A stretch of 60,241 nt of DNA, from the NCBI GenBank assembly GCA_903832295.1, contig CAILAZ010000117.1, positions 1 through 60,241 of the forward strand. Direction: 5' to 3'. The position numbers and the translations under genes are program-made. The stretch's first letter is position 1, and the number at the start of each line of letters is the position of its first letter. This document shows, piece by piece, positions 1 through 5,087 of the stretch. The notes under the pieces were generated by a model. It worked only from the letters and a program-made list of their open reading frames with translations, was not told where the DNA came from and did no database searches. The stretch is from an uncultured Acidobacteriota bacterium. Lineage in GTDB: Bacteria; Acidobacteriota; Terriglobia; Terriglobales; Acidobacteriaceae.

Positions 1-5
1 CAATT

Positions 6-102
6 GTGCAACCTTGTTTTTTACGTTGTCATTCCGAGCAAAGCGAGGAATCCCAGCTCCGTCCAAATTTCCTGCGCGCTCCAAAGGCACTTCAGCCAGC
101 GA
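6..102. repeat. Dispersed repeat, copy 1
   Basis: About 97 bp that recur almost identically at 278-376; the second copy has one extra A and a few changes near its 3' end. The core ATTCCGAGCAAAGCGAGGAAT is an imperfect palindrome (ATTCC..GC AAA GC..GGAAT), so it can fold into a hairpin. It looks like a REP-type repeat of the sort abundant in acidobacterial genomes, which is recollection and was not checked. No credible gene lies in 1-568; the small open frames here are short and unsupported. Confidence 0.75.
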
Positions 103-277
103 AAATCAATGGCCTTGCCACAGTCGGCCCAGAGTTGTTTCATTTCCAGCTCTGGGGACTTCGCCTGACGCAGCAATAGCAAGCGTCGGCCCCCTTGAAC
201 GCGTCTTTCGTTGAGGGGTCGTTGACTCTTCCCGCCCTGCAATCCCGTCCCAAGCTTGGGAGTTGCTCCACCGCCAA

Positions 278-376
278 GTGCAACCTTAGTTTTTTACGTT
301 GTCATTCCGAGCAAAGCGAGGAATCCCAGCTCCGTCCAAATTTCCTGAGCGGCTTCAAAGGCACTTCAGCCAGCGA
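278..376. repeat. Dispersed repeat, copy 2
   Basis: Second copy of the 6-102 repeat, in direct orientation, about 272 bp downstream. It shares the hairpin core and the segment ending CACTTCAGCCAGCGA. From 377 to 568 I see no gene or clear regulatory structure. Confidence 0.75.
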
Positions 377-568
377 CTTGTTCATTTGCGGAATTCGCAA
401 ACCGTCCTGAATCTGAGCATTGTGAGTGCAGAGGCAATTCCGTTGGGGATCGTCATTGCACAGACTCGATTGTCGGAACAGCCCGCCGAATAGCCGATGG
501 AGTGCAGGCTTAATATCGCCCTTTTCGAAGATGTTGTTTGCACGCGTATATTCTTCCCAACAGGTGCC

Positions 569-886
569 TCAGTCCGCAATCCACTTGTAGTAATTTTCCG
601 TCCGCTTCCTCACCCGTCCCAGCGCCGCCTCCAGGAACCCCCGCACCTTCGCATCCCCGTACCGCTCCCACTTTGTCGCGCTGTAATAAATCCCTGCCCA
701 GTTCACCACGTTCGCGCAGTCCACGTTCTGCGGAACCGCAACCTTCAGGCTGTAGCACCGCTCCCGGAAGAATCCTTCCGCCTCCCGGTTTTTCCCCGCT
801 CCCGCCGACTGCGCCACGAACTCATCCATCTCCGCCAGCAACCGCAGCGCCTCGTCCTGCTTCATCATCCGCTCGTCCTCACGCAT
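569..886 (-). CDS. Small protein of unknown function, third gene of a toxin-antitoxin operon
   Basis: A 105-residue protein with no family I recognise. It has an acidic, charged N-terminus, a central Cys/Trp/Tyr-rich part (motifs ERCYS, WAGIYYSATKWERYG) and a basic C-terminus ending YYKWIAD. There is no signal peptide or membrane segment. Its start overlaps the end of the MqsA-like antitoxin gene by 8 bp, so the two are almost surely co-transcribed and translationally coupled. A third partner (stabiliser, chaperone or second antitoxin) is possible by position, as in tripartite TA systems, but nothing in the sequence shows a SecB-like fold. A possible upstream ATG would shorten it by six residues (MMKQDE). 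Confidence 0.65.
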   Translation of the reverse strand: MREDERMMKQDEALRLLAEMDEFVAQSAGAGKNREAEGFFRERCYSLKVAVPQNVDCANVVNWAGIYYSATKWERYGDAKVRGFLEAALGRVRKRTENYYKWIAD

Positions 887-1394
887 ACATGCACTTCAGC
901 GTCTCCGAATCCACTTCCAACCGGCTCGGCTGTTTCTTGTCTCGCTCCGTAATCGTCTCAAAGTTTCGTATCAACCGCTCCGCCTCGCTCTTCAGTCCGG
1001 GCCCTATCTGCACCGCAATTGCCCGAATCAGCAGGTCGGTCTTGGATCCAATCTTCACCGCATCGTTCTCCCACTTTGAGATCGTGGTCTTATCCGTGTG
1101 CAGCATCCTTGCAAACTGCTCCGCGCTCATCCCCGCATACTTCCGCAGGTAGCGAACTTCTTTCCCTGTCAGCGACTGCGGTTTGGCAATCATCGCCATC
1201 GCCAGCACCCGGAACAACTCCGTCATCTTCGGAATCACCGGGTCCACATTTCCGCATGCCGGGCACTCAATCAGCTCGATCCCCTTCAACACCACGTTAT
1301 CCAGCCCGCTTGCGTCAAATCGGTACGCGCCTCTCCGCACCGTCGCCCCGCTTCCACATTCGTTGCAACTTACCTTTCCCTTCGCCATCGGCAC
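879..1394 (-). CDS. MqsA/YgiT-type antitoxin: zinc finger plus HTH
   Basis: A 171-residue protein. The N-terminus has two CxxC pairs (CNECG about residues 10-14, CPACG about 44-48), as in the zinc-binding domain of MqsA/YgiT antitoxins. The middle (about residues 75-130) is an XRE-like helix-turn-helix: LTGKEVRYLRKYAGMSAEQF followed by TTISKWEN. This family neutralises its toxin through the N-terminal domain and represses its own operon with the HTH. The gene lies 38 bp after the DUF4258 gene and overlaps the next gene. The inverted repeat at 1751-1769 is a plausible operator. Family assignment is firm; the cognate toxin is inferred from order. Confidence 0.85.
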   Translation of the reverse strand: MPMAKGKVSCNECGSGATVRRGAYRFDASGLDNVVLKGIELIECPACGNVDPVIPKMTELFRVLAMAMIAKPQSLTGKEVRYLRKYAGMSAEQFARMLHTDKTTISKWENDAVKIGSKTDLLIRAIAVQIGPGLKSEAERLIRNFETITERDKKQPSRLEVDSETLKCMYA

Positions 1395-1432
1395 TGCACC
1401 AATCCGCCCTCCTCAGAGGGCCACTCTCCGAG

Positions 1433-1741
1433 TTAGCCCCGGATGCTGAAAACCGTAATCAGAAATCCCAGGTCGTCTTCCTTGAAGCAAAAAACAATGG
1501 CCAGAGGTTTCCCATCTGGCACCGTTCCTTCCATCCTGTAGTTCCACTCCTGGAACCGGACGTCGAACTCCGGCTCACGACGTACGTTTCCGCTTCGCAG
1601 AACGTGGAAGGCATCCATCCAGTCCAGCCCTTCCGCCCGTAACTCATCGCGGAAGTGCTTGCCGGGAATCACCCGCCCCTCCTTCAAGCAATGCCGAAGC
1701 AGGGTTACCGCCTCGGACCTCGCCATCCGCTTTCGTGGCAC
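1433..1741 (-). CDS. DUF4258-like putative toxin (MqsR-type context)
   Basis: A 102-residue protein with a short basic N-terminus (MPRKRMARSEA). It then shows GRVIPGKHFRDEL, HVLRSGNVRREPEF, WNYRMEGTVPDGKPLAIVF and a terminal LITVFSIRG. This pattern (a His near the N-terminus, a beta-rich core with WNYRMEG, and a final beta strand) matches DUF4258 proteins, which resemble small RelE/MqsR-like toxins and are often paired with YgiT/MqsA-type antitoxins. It is first in a three-gene minus-strand operon. The transposable element inserted 43-50 bp upstream of its start, just beyond the predicted -35 box. Toxicity is inferred from family and context. Confidence 0.75.
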   Translation of the reverse strand: MPRKRMARSEAVTLLRHCLKEGRVIPGKHFRDELRAEGLDWMDAFHVLRSGNVRREPEFDVRFQEWNYRMEGTVPDGKPLAIVFCFKEDDLGFLITVFSIRG

Positions 1742-1747
1742 AGTTGC

Positions 1748-1776
1748 AATTTATACAAGTAGTGCATAAAAGTCAA
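1748..1776 (-). promoter_or_regulatory. Predicted promoter of the toxin-antitoxin operon
   Basis: On the minus strand a TTGACT -35 box (1771-1776) is followed after 15 bp by TATAAA (1750-1755), or after 17 bp by TAAATT. The -10 lies 9 bp upstream of the toxin start codon, so the leader is very short. The element boundary at 1792 lies 15 bp beyond the -35 box, so the promoter was spared by the insertion. Confidence 0.5.
1751..1769. promoter_or_regulatory. Candidate operator of the toxin-antitoxin operon
   Basis: Imperfect inverted repeat TTATACAA-GTA-GTGCATAA (6 of 8 positions match between arms). It fills the space between the predicted -35 and -10 boxes, as expected for autorepression by the HTH antitoxin. 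Confidence 0.4.
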
Positions 1777-1783
1777 TTCACCC

Positions 1784-1810
1784 CAACGGTCGGTAGTGGG
1801 TCAGTTTGAA
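1784..1810 (+). repeat. Left target duplication and terminal inverted repeat
   Basis: CAACGGTC (1784-1791) is the left target-site copy. It is followed by the 19-bp left terminal inverted repeat GGTAGTGGGTCAGTTTGAA (1792-1810). Both match the right end exactly. The leading GGT and the 8-bp duplication suit an IS1-family element. Confidence 0.9.
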
Positions 1811-1856
1811 ATCTGAAGGATTGGAACACACTTGGAATTTATGGCATCATCTGTCC

Positions 1857-2084
1857 ATGCCAAAGCGCTCAAGCAAAGACGTGAATCAGGTTGCGGCAAA
1901 CGTGGTCGCCATCTCAACGGGTCAGCCAATACCAGCCAAGAACCCCGCTGCGGTTGCACTGGGGAGACTAGGCGGATTGAAAGGCGGGGCCGCACGCGCT
2001 TCAAAGCTATCAGCCGAACAGCGCAGCGAAATCGCCCAACGAGCCGCAAAGACCCGTTGGGCGAAAGAAAAGAAAGCGTTATAA
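1857..2084 (+). CDS. Small KGG-type basic protein, transposon passenger
   Basis: A 75-residue basic protein starting at the ATG at 1857. An upstream in-frame TTG lies inside the terminal repeat and is unlikely to be the start. After a variable N-terminus comes NPAAVALGRLGGLKGG, then ARASKLSAEQRSEIAQRAAK, then TRWAKEKKA. This GG-K-GG repeat with a following SAEQR..A..AA..RW segment occurs in many small bacterial proteins of unknown or loosely nucleic-acid-associated function. No catalytic residues are visible. It is the first gene inside the left end of the element. A role in binding element DNA or RNA would fit its charge but is inference. Confidence 0.7.
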   Translation: MPKRSSKDVNQVAANVVAISTGQPIPAKNPAAVALGRLGGLKGGAARASKLSAEQRSEIAQRAAKTRWAKEKKAL

Positions 2085-2136
2085 TGAAGGCACAGGGCGG
2101 ATCAGACTCTGTACCTCAATAGCGTTTTGCTGTACG

Positions 2137-2232
2137 CTATATCGGGATTTCGATCACTAGGGTTTCATCGCCGACGCCAATCGTGATTACAACCTTCGTG
2201 GATTGAACCTGAATGCTTACGGTCCGCAACAC
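2137..2232 (-). CDS. Possible 31-residue ORF inside the element
   Basis: A GTG-started frame of 31 codons. An AAAGGAG Shine-Dalgarno-like sequence lies about 8 bp upstream (minus strand). The translation is hydrophobic and strand-like: it begins MLRTVSIQVQSTKVVITIGV and ends GDETLVIEIPI. The good ribosome site and alternating beta pattern argue for a real small protein, but the length gives little statistical support. It lies downstream of the 275-aa gene on the same strand. Confidence 0.35.
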   Translation of the reverse strand: MLRTVSIQVQSTKVVITIGVGDETLVIEIPI

Positions 2233-2247
2233 ATAGAACTCCTTTCC

Positions 2248-2276
2248 GAGCCATCTAGTCTGCTGCTAGGTGGCTC
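2248..2276 (+). terminator. Intrinsic terminator after the KGG gene
   Basis: GAGCCATCTA..TAGGTGGCTC forms a 10-bp stem with one G-T pair. It is followed on the plus strand by TTTCATTT. It suits termination of plus-strand transcription from the KGG gene before the convergent 275-aa gene. Confidence 0.55.
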
Positions 2277-2291
2277 TTTCATTTAGCAGAA

Positions 2292-3119
2292 CTATCCTTC
2301 GACCTTGATGATCAGGGACTTATTTTCTTCCCCACCCTCATACATCACATCGAAAATACTCAGTGCCATTTGAAGCCACCTTTTACGGCCTTCAATGGTC
2401 CACTTTGACTTAGGATTAGGAAGCGTATTGAGCAGCCCCCTAATTAGCGGGTCGAGGTTGTCTCCTCCGCCTCCAGAACCGCTACCACCACTGCCCCCTT
2501 CTCGTGTTGGAGGTGGGAGGGGGGTAATCGCGTCCCCGTTCTTTTGGTCTCTGGGTGCGCCTTTGTCGGATGATCCGAGAACTGGATAAACCAGTTTCGT
2601 GGTGCCATAGGCAAAAAACCCAGCCTCTTTAGCCGAGCGGTTAAAGGCTTGGCGCGCTTTGTCCTTTTGTTTAGCCGCAACGCCCAGATTAACCATTGCG
2701 CCTTCTAAGCCCTTATCTCCAGGAAGAGTTTTTCCTTTGAATTGCTCATAGATGGCGTTATAAAGAGGGACTTTCAGAAAAGACTGTGCGCGAGCTTCGC
2801 GCTCTTGGTCGGGTTCAACGATTTGCGATCCAAGGTCCGTAAGAGATACGTTGCCTTGAGTGTAGTTAATCAGCCCAAAGGTGCGTGCCGCCATCAGCTT
2901 TACGCGAAAGCCCCCACCCTTTGCCGACTGGTCTAAATGGCCAGCGAGTTGATCGATCTGGCAATTTGTCCCAAGATCAAAAACACCCTTTGCGAGTTTG
3001 ATTGCCTCATCAAGGCTGTAGTAAGGGAACTCAATTCGTGAGCGCTCGCGTTCAACCTTGTCGCCCTTAGCGGCTTCCTCTAAAGGCTCTTCTGCGTTTT
3101 GAATTGGCTCTGCGGTCAT
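2292..3119 (-). CDS. Protein of unknown function (275 aa), transposon passenger
   Basis: I do not recognise a named family. Residues about 28-120 are helical with a winged-helix flavour (YYSLDEAIKLAKGVFDLG, then KLMAARTFGLINY and a short NVSLTDLG wing). Residues about 120-185 are another helical part. A Pro- and Gly-rich linker follows (GGSGGSGSGGGGD, about 213-225), then a C-terminal segment with KSKWTIEGRKRWLQMALSIF. The start is supported by GAGGAG 7 bp upstream. It is divergent from the transposase, and an 11-bp perfect inverted repeat lies between them, so a regulator of the element is possible. That is inference from layout only. Confidence 0.6.
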   Translation of the reverse strand: MTAEPIQNAEEPLEEAAKGDKVERERSRIEFPYYSLDEAIKLAKGVFDLGTNCQIDQLAGHLDQSAKGGGFRVKLMAARTFGLINYTQGNVSLTDLGSQIVEPDQEREARAQSFLKVPLYNAIYEQFKGKTLPGDKGLEGAMVNLGVAAKQKDKARQAFNRSAKEAGFFAYGTTKLVYPVLGSSDKGAPRDQKNGDAITPLPPPTREGGSGGSGSGGGGDNLDPLIRGLLNTLPNPKSKWTIEGRKRWLQMALSIFDVMYEGGEENKSLIIKVEG

Positions 3120-3171
3120 TGGTCAGCTCCTCTCAATGAACGAAGCATACACCCATGTTAGGCAATCCGCA

Positions 3172-3203
3172 AACAAAATAATCATTATTCGCATTATTTT
3201 GTT
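3172..3203. promoter_or_regulatory. Inverted repeat between the 275-aa gene and the transposase (candidate operator)
   Basis: AACAAAATAAT (3172-3182) and ATTATTTTGTT (3193-3203) form a perfect 11-bp inverted repeat with a 10-bp spacer. It lies in the 119-bp divergent intergenic region and touches the predicted transposase -35 box, so a protein bound here could shut off transposase transcription. Confidence 0.5.
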
Positions 3204-3229
3204 GTTACATGACCGCTCAAGCATAGTAT
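3202..3229 (+). promoter_or_regulatory. Predicted transposase promoter
   Basis: TTGTTA (3202-3207), a 16-bp spacer and TAGTAT (3224-3229), 9 bp before the ATG at 3239. The transcript would be nearly leaderless. Confidence 0.4.
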
Positions 3230-3238
3230 TTAGTCATT

Positions 3239-4059
3239 ATGAATCGCCTGAGCACGTCAGATCGAACCCAAATCGTAAGCTGCTTAGTAGAGGGGAACAG
3301 CATTCGCGCACCTGCCGCATGGCTGGAGCCGCAAAGGGCACAGTCATTAAGCTATTGGTCGATTTGGGGAAAGCGTGCGCGGAGTATCACGATGAGCACG
3401 TTCGCAATGTATTTGCGAAGCGCGTTCAGTGCGATGAAATCTGGTCATTCTGCTACGCGAAAGATAAGAACGCATCTGACGATCAGAAGGCGCGCGGAGC
3501 AGGTAGTGTATGGACGTGGACCGCTCTCGATGCTGATTCTAAGTTGATGATTTCGTATCTCTGCGGTGGACGGGATGCAAGCTGGGGAATGTTATTTATG
3601 GAGGATTTAGCATCGCGTGTGACCACGCGCATCCAGATCACGACTGACGGCCACCGGGCCTATGCGGAAGCCGTGGAAGGTGCCTTCGGGATGGACGTGG
3701 ACTATGCGATGCTGATAAAGCTGTACGGCACGCCTAGCGCACCCGACACCCGATATAGCCCCGGCGAAGTGATTGGCACCGAAACCAAAGTGATCTCAGG
3801 TCGTCCCGACGCTCGCTACGTTTCCACAAGCTATGTCGAGCGTCAGAACCTCACGATGCGTATGTCAATGCGCCGCTTTACGCGGCTCACGAACGCTTTT
3901 AGCAAGAAGCTGGAGAACCTTGAAGCCGCCGTTGCGCTGCACTTCATGTACTACAACTTTTGCCGGGTACACCAGACGTTGCGGGTCACACCAGCGATGG
4001 AAGAGGGAATTGCGAATCACGTCTGGACCATTGAAGAACTCGTTAGTATCTTGCGATAG
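3239..4059 (+). pseudogene. IS1-type DDE transposase, reading frame interrupted
   Basis: The start (MNRLSTSDRTQIVSCLVEG, ATG 3239) is in one frame. The rest, from TCRMAGAAKGTVIKLL onward, is in the -1 frame, joined near 3309-3315. A family-like N-terminal HTH (NSIRA-TCRMAGAAKG) is restored by adding one base there. The catalytic region is complete: VQCDEIW (first Asp), ITTDGHRAY (second Asp) and SYVERQN (Glu), then a C-terminal HFMYYNFCRVHQTLR. No classical slippery heptamer lies at the junction, so a one-base deletion or sequence error is likelier than programmed -1 frameshifting, though IS1 itself uses the latter. Terminal repeats and target duplication around it are intact. Confidence 0.8.
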
Positions 4060-4150
4060 TCGTATACCGCCTAAGATATGGAAAACAAAAGAAATGTTTT
4101 TTATAAAATTATCTTGCAACGTAGGAGTTCTGCGGATACTCTAACTATGC

Positions 4151-4268
4151 GGATGGGTAAAGCCTGAGCGAACCGCGATGCCCGCGAGGGGGTCGTAAGT
4201 GCGATGTAAGCGCACCGGATTCAGGGGCCATCCCAAACATTCCTAAAGCTCCCTTGCGGGAGCTTTTA
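4151..4268 (+). ncRNA. Structured RNA inside the element, upstream of the DUF3800 gene
   Basis: The segment folds by eye into a compact multi-branch RNA. Closing stem GGATGG/CCATCC is 4151-4156 with 4228-4233. A second helix CCTGA/TCAGG is 4163-4167 with 4221-4225. One hairpin is CCC-GCGA-GGG (4181-4190), with a GNRA tetraloop and an extended base CGAT/GTCG (4176-4179 with 4192-4195). Another is GTGCG/CGCAC (4199-4203 with 4211-4215). An intrinsic terminator (4245-4267) follows. The DUF3800 start is about 16 nt after the terminator. It could be an independent small RNA, a transcription-attenuating leader, or a relative of a known transposon-associated RNA such as HEARO. I cannot tell which without a covariance search. 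Confidence 0.6.
4245..4267 (+). terminator. Intrinsic terminator ending the structured RNA
   Basis: AAAGCTCCC-TTGC-GGGAGCTTTT makes a 9-bp or longer stem with a tight loop and a 3' T-run. It lies between the structured RNA and the DUF3800 start codon. Confidence 0.8.
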
Positions 4269-4283
4269 TTTTGGCACGCAAGA

Positions 4284-4949
4284 TTGTCTACTTCAGCTAT
4301 TGTTTTCCTAGATGAAAGCGGAGACTTAGGTTGGTCATTCACCGCTCCATACGGGGCTGGGGGGTCGAGCCGATTTATGACTATTGCGGCAGTTTGCGTC
4401 CCCTCTACTAAGAAGCACATTCCCAAACGCCTGGTTCGAGATCTTTACAACAAATTCAATTGGCCGACCTCTGCTGAGCGTAAATGGTCAGCAATGACAC
4501 CAGACGAACGCACGGAATTTGCGACATCTGCTCGCAAGATGTGCGAGAGCCACTCCGACATTATCTTGCACGCGATTGTGGTCAAGAAGTCCAACGTACA
4601 AGACCATATCCGTAACGATAAAGAGAAACTGTACAACTACATGATACGGCTCTGCCTCTTGGACCGATTCTGTAAGTTCGATTCGGTGACAATGATTCCA
4701 GACCCACGCAATATCAAGGTAAAAAGTGGCAATAGCCTGCATGATTACCTGCAAACTGAATTGTGGTTCACAAAGAACGTAAAAACCGAACTCAGTACAA
4801 CCCCGCTCGACAGTAAGAAATGTATAGGGATTCAGTTTGCAGACATGCTCGCCGGAGTAGTGCAGTCTCGCTACGAATTTAATTGCTGCGAATCATTCCG
4901 ACCGCTTTATTCAAAGATCATGCTGAAGTGCCTGTTCTTTGGCGCATAG
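4284..4949 (+). CDS. DUF3800 domain protein, transposon passenger
   Basis: A protein of 221 residues if started at TTG 4284 (LSTSAIVFLDESGDLGW). An earlier in-frame TTG at 4254 falls inside the terminator hairpin and is unlikely. DUF3800 hallmarks are the FLDESGD motif about residue 10 and the IGIQFADMLAGVVQ motif about residue 185, each with acidic residues that could bind metal. To my knowledge the family is placed with RNase H-like folds, so nuclease activity is possible but unproven. No strong ribosome site precedes the TTG. It is the last gene in the element, ending 12 bp before the right terminal repeat, and sits right behind a structured RNA and its terminator. Confidence 0.8.
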   Translation: MSTSAIVFLDESGDLGWSFTAPYGAGGSSRFMTIAAVCVPSTKKHIPKRLVRDLYNKFNWPTSAERKWSAMTPDERTEFATSARKMCESHSDIILHAIVVKKSNVQDHIRNDKEKLYNYMIRLCLLDRFCKFDSVTMIPDPRNIKVKSGNSLHDYLQTELWFTKNVKTELSTTPLDSKKCIGIQFADMLAGVVQSRYEFNCCESFRPLYSKIMLKCLFFGA

Positions 4950-4960
4950 TCCAGCCGAAG

Positions 4961-4987
4961 TTCAAACTGACCCACTACCCAACGGTC
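4961..4987 (-). repeat. Right terminal inverted repeat and target duplication
   Basis: TTCAAACTGACCCACTACC (4961-4979) is the exact reverse complement of the left end. It is followed by the second CAACGGTC target copy (4980-4987). Confidence 0.9.
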
Positions 4988-5087
4988 ATGCCCTGTTTCC
5001 CGGAAAACCACGTCGTCTAAGGTTTTCCCCACCTAGCACCTCTGACTCTCCCTAAGGTAAACTTTTCCACACACAGGAGAAGTCTGA

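Larger units (their letters stand above)
1792..4979 (+). mobile_element. IS1-type transposable element with passenger genes (3,188 bp)
   Basis: The element is bounded by perfect 19-bp inverted repeats (1792-1810 and 4961-4979) and flanked by identical 8-bp copies of CAACGGTC (1784-1791 and 4980-4987). It holds a KGG-type small protein, a possible 31-aa ORF, a 275-aa protein of unknown function, an IS1-type DDE transposase with a one-base frameshift, a structured RNA with terminator, and a DUF3800 protein. Base composition is lower in GC than the flanks. Elements of this kind, with passengers besides the transposase, have been called transporter ISs. Perfect ends and target duplication suggest a recent insertion. 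It lies between the TA operon promoter and the S9 peptidase gene. Confidence 0.9.

Noticed and set aside
1806-1856. Longer start for the KGG protein
   Set aside because: The TTG at 1806 lies within the terminal inverted repeat and the added residues are unlike the family.
3290-3320. Programmed -1 frameshift site in the transposase
   Set aside because: GAGGGGAAC does not fit the X XXY YYZ rule, and shifting there would give non-family residues; a one-base deletion fits better.
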